This document shows positions 51,019 to 60,600 of a stretch of 64,000 bases of DNA, piece after piece (positions within the stretch are counted from its first letter, which is position 1; each line of letters starts with the position of its first letter). This stretch comes from Wolfiporia cocos. Its lineage: Eukaryota > Basidiomycota > Agaricomycetes > Polyporales > Phaeolaceae. The translations under genes were made by a program, and so were the position numbers. The notes beneath the pieces are model-generated. The model was not told the origin of the DNA. It was given only the letters and a program-made list of their open reading frames with translations, and did not search any database. The stretch spans positions 3,224,001 to 3,288,000 of the forward strand of contig JACCLO010000007.1 of assembly GCA_029448655.1 (NCBI GenBank), in the 5' to 3' direction.

Positions 51019-51192
51019 CAGCTCATGCTGCTATCGAGGGTCCAGCTATATCTGCAGTTCATATTCCCACGCTCGGCGCCTATTAGACACTCTATGGTGT
51101 AGGCCATGTATGCCGGCGCCACGTACGGGTAATGTACCCTAGTTATTGCTCCGTAACGTCTATGATATTATGCTTTCGCATTATCTGTGACA
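50939..51192 (-). repeat. TRIM terminal repeat, left copy (254 bp)
   Basis: Identical to 51605-51858. It supplies the last 26 codons and the stop of the present gag frame. Confidence 0.95.
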
Positions 51193-51604
51193 TTACCCCC
51201 ACTTCAAGGATTAACCGTCTCTGGTTAAGGAGATAACTTAGGCTGCATCAAGCCGCCCCCGGTACTAAGTATCACTTCTACTATGCTTTGTCATTGTGCC
51301 TGGTGAAGGGTACCCCCAATCCCTTATACCATTTGGCTTATGACGTGTGTGCCAACCTCTTGAAGGCCCGACTTACACCCTGGATTTTGGGTGCGGGTTA
51401 AGGCTATTTAATAGTAGTTTTTACCACGCAAGCTTTGACCAATCTTATCCCCTGATACCTTACGGTTATAGAGGGGCCCCATGATACAGGGGGTCACGTG
51501 GTGGGTACTTTTCCCTCAGCCGCCAGTGGTTCGGAAGCGCCCCAGGCAGTGGAAATATTTGCCACCACCCAGGTTCGAACCGGCGACCGGGTGAGCTGTT
51601 ATTA

Positions 51605-51858
51605 TATCACAAGACGCGCTGCGGACCCAATGCAACGTGCTTATGAGTGGCATAATAGCCACTCCCCCAAAAGGGCTACGATAACAGCTCATGCTGCTAT
51701 CGAGGGTCCAGCTATATCTGCAGTTCATATTCCCACGCTCGGCGCCTATTAGACACTCTATGGTGTAGGCCATGTATGCCGGCGCCACGTACGGGTAATG
51801 TACCCTAGTTATTGCTCCGTAACGTCTATGATATTATGCTTTCGCATTATCTGTGACA
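51605..51858 (-). repeat. TRIM terminal repeat, right copy (254 bp)
   Basis: Identical to 50939-51192. Its right end holds the in-frame stop (51854-51856) that separates pol from any upstream coding sequence. Confidence 0.95.
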
Positions 51859-51862
51859 CCCC

Positions 51863-54800
51863 TCGAATCGCTTTTCAGTATTGGAAGTAGAAGAACCAGT
51901 AAACTCAAAAAAAAGTGACTCGGCTGCCACGGAGGACGACGAACCGGTGGATGGACTATATGGGCTAGGGACCGGGGCCCCGATATTAGAATCAGTATCT
52001 GTACATCGCGCATCTGTAGAATCGGACATAGATGACGACGACGGAGCTTCAACATGCTCCGACGACTCGTTTGTAACAGCCTTGGAGGCGCCTCCCACTG
52101 GAGCGTGGCGGGAGGCAAATACCGTGCTTAATTCCTCCAAAGCTAATGTAACATATGTTCCAATGGATGTGGACCCGGTAGTGACACCTGATGTGGAAAT
52201 GGCAGACGCATCAGGTGCCACTAAGAAATCAGAAAAGAAAATGCGGCGTAGACGCGTCAAGAAGAGGACGGTCACGCTCGACATATACCTGGATCACCCA
52301 CGGGCAATCCCACCTGAGCGCAAAAGCGAAGGTGCCGCTGGGTACGACCTCTACTCTGCGGAGGAGGTCGTTGTTCCTAATGGGAAACGTGTCACCGTAG
52401 ACACTGGCATCAAGATCAGGATGCCAGCCGGTGTATACGGACGTATCGCCCCACGATCCGGACTCGCCCTCAAGGGAGTCGACGTGGAAGGCGGTGTAGT
52501 AGACGAAGACTACACCGGCCGAGTAAAAGTCATACTGAATAATCAGACTGGAGCAGATTATCAGGTCGAGTACGGGGACAGGATCGCCCAGTTCATACTC
52601 GAATGCAATATGACACCCAACACCAAGATTGTCAAGTCAATCCGCGAAACCACGCGAGGAACACAGGGTTTCGGTTCAACTGGTGAAAAACTCAGGGGAA
52701 GTGTAGTGGTCATCCAGACGGGAAAACGGGGAAAGCAGATCGAAGTACCGATCACTCTCCACCGCCCAGACGGACGTGCCCTCTTCACAAAGGCTCTCAT
52801 CGACTCCGGTTCCACTGGATCGGTGATCAGTAAGTCCTACGTGGAGGAACACCGACTCGAGCAGATCCCATTGGACCGCCCTATCAAGCTGTTCAACGCG
52901 GACGGATCGACCAACAGCATGGGGCTCATGACGCACTACGTCGAACTCCAAATGCAGATCGACACGCACTTGGAAACCCGCAAGTTCCACGTTACGGAAC
53001 TTAGCTCCGCGGACATCTTTTTAGGCTTCGACTGGCTCGAAGACCATAACCCTTCCATTGATTGGAAGAAGCGACGGATCACGTTCTCTTGTGACTGCGA
53101 ACACGAGCAGATCGAGGACGGTGATCATATCTATTATATTTTCGCTGACGCATGGATCCGAAACAGGGACGAGTGCAGAGCGGACATCGCCGAACGAGTC
53201 CGCGCCACGAAGGCAACCGAAATCGCCATCGCGACGGGCAAAACCACGGAAGCCAAAACATTCGAGGAAGTCGTACCCGAGTACTTGCACGAATTCAAAG
53301 ACGTGTTTGAGGAAAAGGAATTTGACACACTCCCGGAACGGCGACCGTGGGACCACGCCATCGAACTACTCCCCAACTCGGAACCATACGCGGGCAAGAT
53401 CTACGCCCTTTCACCCAGAGAACAAGAAGCATTGGACGATTTCCTAGAAGAACAACTGCGCACGGGCCGCATCCGCCCATCGAAGTCACCATGGGGGGCA
53501 CCCTTCTTCTTTGTCAAAAAGAAGGATGGGAAACTACGCCCTATCCAGGACTATCGAAAGTTGAACCAGATGACCAAGAAGAACAAGTACCCGCTCCCGC
53601 TCATCACGGAGCTGCTCAACAAGCTTAAACGCGCTAAGTACTTTTCCAAATTGGACATTCGTTGGGGATACACCAACGTCCGAATCAAGGAAGGCGACGA
53701 AGAAAAAGCCGCCTTCATCACTAATAGAGGGCTCTACGAGCCATTAGTGATGTTCTTCGGAATGTGCAACGCACCAGGCACGTTCCAGACCTTGATGAAC
53801 GACATATTTAGAGACCTAGTCCTCACGGGGAAGGTCATTGTATATTTGGACGATATCCTTATTTTTACGGAGAACCAGAAAGAACATAGAGAGATCCTGC
53901 GCAAGGTTCTTTTGGTTCTCCGTCAAAATAAGCTAACCTGTAAACCAGAAAAGTGCGAGTTCGAGAAATCCGAAGTAGAGTACCTAGGGCACATAATCTC
54001 TCACGGGGAAATCCGCATGGACCCCGCGAAGGTCGCCGCAGTAGCCGAATGGCCGGCACCTCGGAACAAGAAAGAAGTGCAATCCTTCATCGGATTTGCC
54101 AACTTCTACCGGAGATTCATACCCAAGTTCTCAACGGTAGCACGCCCCCTTATCAATCTAACCAAAGATGGAGAATGGCAATGGGGCGTGACAGAACAGG
54201 AATGCTTTGACAAGTTAAAAAACATCTTTGTCACAGCACCTGTACTAGGGATACCAAACGATGACGACCCGTTCCGCATCGAGGCAGACTCTTCAGACTT
54301 CGCAACCGGAGCCTGCCTCATGCAGAACCAAGACGGCATCTGGAAACCCATAGCGTACCACTCAAAGACGCTACTACCGGCAGAACGAAACTACGAGATT
54401 TACGATCGCGAACTACTGGCTATAATGCGCGCCCTAGACGAATGGCGGCATTTTGTAATGGGTGCAAAACACCCTGTAGAAGTACTGACGGACCACAAGA
54501 ATTTAGAATACTTTAAGACCCCACAAAAAATTAATCCGCGACAAGCCCGGTGGATGACGGAACTCGCCGAGTATGACCTACAACTCGTGCACATCCCCGG
54601 AAAGACCAATGGAAGGGCAGACGGCCTATCCCGACGAGGCGATCACGACGACAACAAGGATCACCTCGAAGGACAGATCGTCTTGAAGGAGCACCTCTTC
54701 GCCAAAGACAGCGCAGAAAGGCTGAGATCCTCATTCTATACCTTACCTCACGGGATCACCCACGAGGAGGTAAAAGAGAGGGTCAAAGCGGAAGCCGCTC

Positions 54801-56617
54801 TCTACGACAAGGAGGTAGTAGAAGGATCAGTGGAAACGGCCGAGGACGGCCTACGCTACAGGAGGGGGAAGCTGATCATTCCGAGAGACGAGGAATTAAT
54901 CGGAAAAATCATTTCGTCATTCCACGACACGGTCTCGGCAGGACATCCCGGCACTGAAAACACGTACACCGCCGTTCATCGATCATACTGGTGGCCAAAG
55001 ATGCGAAACGACATCCGCCAGTACGTCAAGGCATGTATCAAGTGCCAAAGAGCCAAGCCAGACCGCTCGAAGAGAGCCGCACCACTGAACCCGAATCCAA
55101 CACCCACACACAACTGGGAGAACATTTCCGTCGATATGATCACGGGACTCCCGGTATCCAAGGGTCGGGACGCTATTATTGTAGTTGTAGATATGAAATC
55201 CAAGGACTATATCGCAGTCCCAACCACAACCAGGCTTACTGCCGAAGGTTGGGCCAACATATTTGTAGATAAAGTATACGCACAACACGGACTACCAAAG
55301 AAAGTATTTAGCGACAGAGGACCACAGTTTGTATCGGACTTCATCAAAGATGTATACCGTAGATTAGGCATCGAGGGAAACCCCAGTACCGCGTTCCACC
55401 CACAGACAGACGGGCAGACGGAGCGAATGAACCAGGAACTGGAGGTGTACCTACGATTATTTATTAACGACACCCATACCAACTGGCCGGACTTACTCCC
55501 GCTAGCAGCATTTGCGTACAAGTGTCATGTACATAGTAGCACGGGCTACAGCCCCTTTTACCTTACTCACGGATACCACCCATTTACAGGCGTGGAGGCA
55601 CCAGAGCTGGAAGAGGGGGTGGGAACAGCCGAGGACTGGGTCAAACACATGCACGAGGTCAGCCAAACCGCTTCAAAGAATCTCGAGAAAGCCAAACTTC
55701 GTATGAAAGAATACTACGACCGGAAACGAACCAACCCCCACGAGTACAACGAAGGGGACATGGTTTGGGTCGATGGGCGAAACATTAACATGGGAAACCC
55801 TACGAAGAAACTCGATTCAAAGCGGTACGGTCCGTACAAGGTCACCAAGAAAGTCGGACATGGAGCATACGAACTGGACTTGCCCGCAGACATGCGAGGC
55901 ATATACCCCGTATTTAACGAAGTCCTACTACTACCGTATCATGCTCCGGCTTTCCCCAATCAAGACCATAACGAACGGACGGAAGGCAATGACGCTCGCA
56001 GGCCTCTCAGGATCCTCGCATCCAGGGAAGACCAAGGGCGAGTCGAGCTGGAAGTTGAATGGTCTGATGGGACAACGACATGGGAAAGGAAACGCGGATT
56101 GACTCCCTGGCAGGATTTGGTAACCAAGTACTTCGAAGAAAGACCAACCGCTCCAGGCCACCAGTGGAAAAACAGACACACTGAGTGGGACCCGGAGTGG
56201 GAAAACTTCGAGAAGAAAGCCATCGCCATGGGACTCAGACAAAACCCGAACGAGTTCATCATCCACGACGACGTAGATATCGAATTACTGAAGGATGCGA
56301 AAATTCCCTTCTATATCTACCCAAAACAACTCGTCGCCAGGAACTTCTGGTTTTGTAATCCCAAAAGTCGTGTAGTACAATATGGAATACAAGTGGGACA
56401 ATGCATAGAATCCACGATACCCAACAACCCGGGCTGGATCTATCCCGTACAGTATACCATACAGATGGCAAACCCGCACATCTGCCAAAAACACGAACAC
56501 GACCACCCATGTCACGTTGACCAAAACTTCTGCAAAGTAATTGCTGGGCGCGGGGACACGCAGCTAGAAGAGGGGGTACTGTCACAAGCCGATTTCTTTC
56601 GCCTAGCTAGTGACTAG
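51863..56617 (+). CDS. pol: pol polyprotein: dUTPase, protease, RT, RNase H, integrase, chromo-like, Cys/His tail
   Basis: About 1580 codons without a stop. There is no ATG near the left end; the frame is the continuation of gag cut by the TRIM. Positions are counted from 51881. An acidic linker comes first. Residues about 133-268 are a complete trimeric dUTPase with all five motifs (AAGYDLYS, PRSGLALKG, GGVVDEDYTG, GDRIAQFILE, RGTQGFGSTG). Next are a retropepsin with DSGST at 308, RT with YLDD at 655-658, and RNase H with IEADSSD, YDRELLAI and LTDHKN. The integrase zinc domain is H-x6-H-x29-C-x2-C, and its catalytic triad is Asp1085, Asp1145, Glu1181 with the exact D-x59-D-x35-E spacing. A chromodomain-like segment (about 1375-1425, VELEVEWSDGTTTWE) follows, then about 150 residues ending in a Cys/His-rich stretch. 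The stop lies inside the 3' LTR. All catalytic residues are intact. Confidence 0.95.
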   Translation, partial: SNRFSVLEVEEPVNSKKSDSAATEDDEPVDGLYGLGTGAPILESVSVHRASVESDIDDDDGASTCSDDSFVTALEAPPTGAWREANTVLNSSKANVTYVPMDVDPVVTPDVEMADASGATKKSEKKMRRRRVKKRTVTLDIYLDHPRAIPPERKSEGAAGYDLYSAEEVVVPNGKRVTVDTGIKIRMPAGVYGRIAPRSGLALKGVDVEGGVVDEDYTGRVKVILNNQTGADYQVEYGDRIAQFILECNMTPNTKIVKSIRETTRGTQGFGSTGEKLRGSVVVIQTGKRGKQIEVPITLHRPDGRALFTKALIDSGSTGSVISKSYVEEHRLEQIPLDRPIKLFNADGSTNSMGLMTHYVELQMQIDTHLETRKFHVTELSSADIFLGFDWLEDHNPSIDWKKRRITFSCDCEHEQIEDGDHIYYIFADAWIRNRDECRADIAERVRATKATEIAIATGKTTEAKTFEEVVPEYLHEFKDVFEEKEFDTLPERRPWDHAIELLPNSEPYAGKIYALSPREQEALDDFLEEQLRTGRIRPSKSPWGAPFFFVKKKDGKLRPIQDYRKLNQMTKKNKYPLPLITELLNKLKRAKYFSKLDIRWGYTNVRIKEGDEEKAAFITNRGLYEPLVMFFGMCNAPGTFQTLMNDIFRDLVLTGKVIVYLDDILIFTENQKEHREILRKVLLVLRQNKLTCKPEKCEFEKSEVEYLGHIISHGEIRMDPAKVAAVAEWPAPRNKKEVQSFIGFANFYRRFIPKFSTVARPLINLTKDGEWQWGVTEQECFDKLKNIFVTAPVLGIPNDDDPFRIEADSSDFATGACLMQNQDGIWKPIAYHSKTLLPAERNYEIYDRELLAIMRALDEWRHFVMGAKHPVEVLTDHKNLEYFKTPQKINPRQARWMTELAEYDLQLVHIPGKTNGRADGLSRRGDHDDNKDHLEGQIVLKEHLFAKDSAERLRSSFYTLPHGITHEEVKERVKAEAALYDKEVVEGSVETAEDGLRYRRGKLIIPRDEELIGKIISSFHDTVSAGHPGTENTYTAVHRSYWWPKMRNDIRQYVKACIKCQRAKPDRSKRAAPLNPNPTPTHNWENISVDMITGLPVSKGRDAIIVVVDMKSKDYIAVPTTTRLTAEGWANIFVDKVYAQHGLPKKVFSDRGPQFVSDFIKDVYRRLGIEGNPSTAFHPQTDGQTERMNQELEVYLRLFINDTHTNWPDLLPLAAFAYKCHVHSSTGYSPFYLTHGYHPFTGVEAPELEEGVGTAEDWVKHMHEVSQTASKNLEKAKLRMKEYYDRKRTNPHEYNEGDMVWVDGRNINMGNPTKKLDSKRYGPYKVTKKVGHGAYELDLPADMRGIYPVFNEVLLLPYHAPAFPNQDHNERTEGNDARRPLRILASREDQGRVELEVEWSDGTTTWERKRGLTPWQDLVTKYFEERPTAPGHQWKNRHTEWDPEWENFEKKAIAMGLRQNPNEFIIHDDVDIELLKDAKIPFYIYPKQLVARNFWFCNPKSRVVQYGIQVGQCIESTIPNNPGWIYPVQYTIQMANPHICQKHEHDHPCHVDQNFCKVIAGRGDTQLEEGVLSQADFFRLASD
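56566..56576 (+). promoter_or_regulatory. polypurine tract (plus-strand primer)
   Basis: AGAAGAGGGGG, three bases before the 3' LTR, where the RNase H-resistant primer for plus-strand DNA is expected. It is also coding, within the last codons of pol. Confidence 0.85.
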
Positions 56618-56952
56618 AGCCTGAACCCTTATCTTATCTAAGCGCGCGCCTAAGCAGTCACGTGCAAGACCCCGAACACCCTATCACGTGTTACCAGCCC
56701 CCCGGACACTCTGTGCCGTGTACTTACACCCATTATAGGGTTTACCATAATATCGGACTCTCAGCTTACGTAATAACTATACAGTAGCCAAACAGTGTAC
56801 AAACAGTACAATAGCATATATACTGGCCGACGAGCAGGGTAGCACCCCAGACTCGTCTTGGCCTTATACGCCTTGAGTAGCCTCAGACTAGGATTGCGCT
56901 GAAACGCGAGTCACAATCCCCTGAGTCGTTGCTTAAAGTGTTGCTTGTGTCA
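56580..56952 (+). repeat. 3' LTR, 373 bp
   Basis: One base differs from the 5' LTR. Its first 38 bases encode the last 12 codons and stop of pol. It is followed by the target-site copy CAGCA (56953-56957). Confidence 0.97.
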
Positions 56953-56957
56953 CAGCA

Positions 56958-57673
56958 TGGCAGTTATAACAGACCGTAGCGTTGGCAACACATATCAAGA
57001 TGCTGATGATAATGCTATTGCCGCGTCTGAACCATGTGTGCGCTCCGTGCAGTACTAAAGCTTCTCAGGGTGTGAGATGTTCACGAACCATACTTATGTA
57101 AGGTTTGTGGGAAATAGTGATACATCCTATTTAATTGAACAACCGGAGGTTTAGTGAAAATAATCCGTGCGTGCACCACACCAGAAGCACATCCATACCA
57201 TGGCTTCCGGTACCAGCCCGCAGAGCCTACAGCTCCTGATCAGAAGCTTGTTCAATGATCGCGTCCCTTTGACACTGATTAGACGATTCGTCACTGCTCC
57301 ATGGCGCTTGAAGCGCCTTCTTACGAGGTCCTATGGCCATGTTGTTCTCACGCTCGAGCTGTCAGATCAAGCTCGTTCACACGGATTTGTCCGGCGAACT
57401 TTGAGAAGCACGGCTTCTGGAGCTTAGCGTACGCAGGTCTCAGAATGATCGCGGTAGCAAAAATGTACTGCAACGGGGGTTCCGTTGACGATTATAGATA
57501 GATGATCCAAGGCCCGAACTAAGAGATTCAGATGCGGATGTTCGGCGTTAGATGGGGCTGAGGGCCGAGTGACACAGCGATAGTGCCTGACTCCTAGAGA
57601 CTCGCGCTAGCGAACATTGCCGTATCTTAAAAGTAATTTCAAACATTGCATCTCCATCACCAGATTCACCACC
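56958..57673. other. intergenic, right flank of retroelement
   Basis: No gene recognised. The last 70 bases share GCCGTATCTTAAA with the leader of family B copy 3 (63380-63392), so this part belongs to the duplicated gene unit. Confidence 0.6.
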
Positions 57674-59137
57674 ATGCCACTGTCAGTGAATCTGACGGAG
57701 GGCCCTATCTTAGTTGGAATCCTAATCGCCACCTTCCTATATGGTATTGCGACGCTACAGACTTACAACTACTATCGAGAATACGGGAAAGATCCTCCTC
57801 GATTGAAGATCCTGGTAGGCACTTTCGCAAGTCAGGAGTCCTCCGATGCACGTTCTTGCACCTGCTTCTAACAGGTTGCATGTGTCTGGTAAGAGCTCAG
57901 CCTCTCCACACAAACGTTCTCTTTTTATGGCCCGCCTAGGCTCCTAGAGACTGCTCTGACGGTTCTGACGTGCACATATCTCCCTCACAGGGGGTCTCTT
58001 AGGTGCCGTTGTACAGGTACGTTTGATTGTGTTCGCTTCTCAGAAACATTTCACGCTGAGCATTGGTTGTGTAGTCGTTCTTTGCCTGGAGAGTATACAT
58101 GCTATCGGGACATCTACTACCCAGCATTGTTTCTTGGTCTGGTGGCCTGGCTAGGATAGGAGTAACCGCTGCGATGTGCGGTTTTGTTATACAAACAGGG
58201 TCGCGAAAGCTCTATGAAGAACGATATGGATGGTCCATCGACTTGGTCCTCGGAATCGCACTCTTTGTAGACGTATTCAACACAGGCTGCATGTGCTACT
58301 ATCTGTCAAGAAAACAGAGCAAAGACAACAAGTATGTCCGTTGCTCCATAGTTGAGCTTACGCATCATGGCTTCTATCGACTACAGAATTCAAATCATTG
58401 ACAAGATTGTGATATGGACGATCGGTGAGTACTTTTAAAGGTATTTGAGGATGCGGTTGCGTGACTTTCCCTCAGAAACGGGGCTGATAACCAGGTCGGT
58501 CCTGAATCATCCAGAGCCAGACAGTCTCTCATTTACTCAAGTGTTTGTCAAATCATAACTATGACAATTGTAAGTGTTGGCTTAGATAAGCATTGTCGAG
58601 AATATCCTCATATGACGTATAGAATCTCGCCCAACGTGAAGATAGTAAGTCGTGATGGAGACAAGGTGTAATCAGAAGCTGAGGGTATCGCCAGCAATAT
58701 GGTTTGGCAATATCATGCTGTACCCTCGATGTGAGCTCCACGCAACATTTTCGGATGTGCATGGACTGACTTTACGTTACAGTATACTCGAACTCGATGA
58801 TGATGTCGTAAGCCAATGTATTGTGCGCGGAAGGCAAGATTCTCCTAATCTCACTCTATACACAGCTTGAACGCTCGTGCGGGGCTGCTTGCCGCCGATC
58901 GACCATCCATACCTTCAGTGAGCAACATTTCATTTGTCAGTCCACCACACATCAATGTGTCTGTGACAAGAGTTTGTACTCTCGCCTCATGTCAAAATTC
59001 TGGGCTGATGGGAAGATCAATTTGCACAGAACACAGAGGTTACACTCGAGTTGGCGGACATGGCCAATGATACAGCATCGAGATTAGACAGCGGGCAGGG
59101 TAAAGTACTTTTCGATCAAACTATCAGCGTGTCATAA
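57674..59137 (+). pseudogene. DUF6534-type membrane protein, family B copy 2, frameshifted by a 74-bp deletion
   Basis: All twelve family exons are present: 57674-57814, 57875-57888, 57940-58016, 58075-58331, 58387-58424, 58476-58494, 58542-58569, 58623-58644, 58695-58730, 58783-58807, 58866-58971 and 59030-59137. Exon 3 is 77 nt instead of 151 nt in copies 1 and 3; 74 nt are missing after LTVLTCTYL, removing a membrane span and shifting the frame. Every other exon length matches copy 1 exactly or by whole codons, and the frames downstream are still clean (ETGLITSVCQIITMTI, TIWFGNIMLYPR, NTEVTLELADM). So inactivation is recent, or the truncated product is tolerated. The start ATG aligns with copy 3. 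Confidence 0.82.
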
Positions 59138-59814
59138 GAGCATTTGGCTCTCTATGATGCACATGCACATATGCGCACCGCCATTGATATCAAACGTTAT
59201 AAGGCTCCAACCATATAATATACATGTACAGAAAATCGGTAAATATATAGTATATACATGGTTTTTTGGATGGTAGATTTTTCAGGCATCTTGGCATAGC
59301 CATTGCTTTACCCATATAGCTATGGAGATTGTCTCTTCCTTTAATGGCATGCTACAGGTATTAGCACTTGGCTGATGTGAGGAAAAAATCGGCGTTCAAT
59401 ATTCAACAGCCATACTAGTAGCAGGAATGGCTTAGGAATTGTGCACAGTGTGTGAGGTGGTGGGAAACTTGTATGCGTGAGTCTAATGCATGATGCAATC
59501 ACTATGTGGGATGATATATAGCATAAACAAATCTGATCTTGCCTTCCACCAAATGAGAGGGTAAACCAAGCATGTGAATTATGTCCTGACATCTTTGCAT
59601 TTGTGCAGCAGCCACCAGATTGTCCAAATCTCATATCACCACTGCACTGTACATTCTGTAAGACATATAACTAGTTCAGATACACTATTCAAATCGTCAA
59701 TTGAGGGTCTAATATGAATGCATTCACAACAACCATATACCATATCAGATACCATGTATATACCATGTACTCAGTCACATGTAAATATATGTATATAGTA
59801 TATATATAAAACCA
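59138..59814. other. AT-rich spacer
   Basis: Contains many ATATAT and CATGTATA runs (59195-59265 and 59700-59815) and no supported gene. The solo LTR inserted at its right end, in ACCATGTATACATGG-like DNA. Confidence 0.6.
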
Positions 59815-59819
59815 TGTAT

Positions 59820-60192
59820 TGACACAAGCGTATTCTCAAGCAACTACTCAGGGGAATATTACTCGCGTGAAAGCGTATTCCTAGTCTGAGGCTACTCAAG
59901 GCAACAAAGGCCAAGACAAGTCTGGGGTACTCCCTGCTCGTCTGGCTGGTATATATGCTCGTAGGCTGTTTGTACATGTTTGGCTACTGTACAGTATTAC
60001 GTAAGCTGATAGACCGTTTGTAGAGTATGGTAAACCCTATCGTAGGTGTAGAGCCACATCAAGGGTGTTCGGGGTCTGTGTAGGCACGTGTGGGGTGTTC
60101 GGGGTCCTTGCACGTGATGCATAGGCGGGCGCTTAGATAAGATAAGGGTTGTCTCTAGTCGCAGGCTAGTTGGAGAAAATCGGCTTGTGACA
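59820..60192 (-). mobile_element. solo LTR, 373 bp, same family as the full-length element
   Basis: On the minus strand it begins TGTCACAAGCCGATTTTC and ends ACGCTTGTGTCA. It has exactly the 373-bp length of the LTRs of the nearby full element and can be followed along their whole length (CCTTATCTTATCTAAG, ACCCCGAACACCC, CAGCTTACGTAAT, TTGGCCTT, GCCTCAGACTAGGA), though with many substitutions. A perfect target-site duplication TGTAT lies at 59815-59819 and 60193-60197. It is an older insertion of the same lineage. Confidence 0.9.
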
Positions 60193-60197
60193 TGTAT

Positions 60198-60600
60198 ACA
60201 TGGTATATACATTGTATGGTTGAAGCCTTAAAACCTTACATAGTCGTATAACACGAAGTCATCGTCCTTGCCTTGAATCAGTTAAGTGATGCATGCACAC
60301 CTCTGGCATCATGCACGACAGTAATGATATGATACTGTCTAAGGTTGTCGCAACTCACAGAATATGGCATAGGTGGCATTGTCACCAACCGTAAGCCCAA
60401 TGGCAACTTTACGCGCTTCTTGAGGATATGTATATGACTCTTCTTTTGTACTGCATTCTCGGCATGGTGCCCCGCTAATGCTCTGTGTGTTGAGTGTTTG
60501 CTAATCTGACAACATCGGTACTTGCTTCACCCCTGGCTCATTATTGGTCGCTACGTCTTCGTTGCCTTAAAACTGGACCCAAATGATATATGGGGACAGG
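60198..60600. other. intergenic, no gene recognised
   Basis: Short motif-free ORFs only. Confidence 0.6.

Larger units (their letters stand above)
50939..51858 (-). mobile_element. nested TRIM-like mini LTR element, 920 bp
   Basis: Two direct repeats of 254 bp (50939-51192 and 51605-51858), identical base for base, bracket a 412-bp centre with no coding capacity. A perfect target-site duplication CCCCT flanks it (50934-50938 and 51859-51863). That is the structure of a terminal-repeat retrotransposon in miniature. Read on the minus strand the repeat begins TGTCACAGATAATG like the other LTRs, but ends CTTGTGATA instead of TGTCA, so minus orientation is inferred. It sits inside the gag-pol frame of the larger element. 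Identical LTRs imply very recent insertion. Its mobility would depend on an autonomous partner not seen here. Confidence 0.88.
47917..56952 (+). mobile_element. full-length Ty3/gypsy retrotransposon with dUTPase, 9.04 kb
   Basis: It has two 373-bp LTRs (one difference), a leader, gag, pol with the domain order dUTPase-protease-RT-RNase H-integrase-chromodomain-like, a polypurine tract, and a perfect 5-bp target-site duplication CAGCA at 47912-47916 and 56953-56957. The near-identity of the LTRs means a recent insertion. The RT-RNase H-integrase order defines Ty3/gypsy (Metaviridae), and the C-terminal chromo-like segment points to chromoviruses. No TGG-type tRNA primer site follows the 5' LTR (next bases TAAGACGAGTC), so priming may be unusual (self-primed or internal tRNA). 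A 920-bp TRIM-like element is nested between gag and pol and cuts the joint ORF, so this copy is probably not autonomous. Confidence 0.95.
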
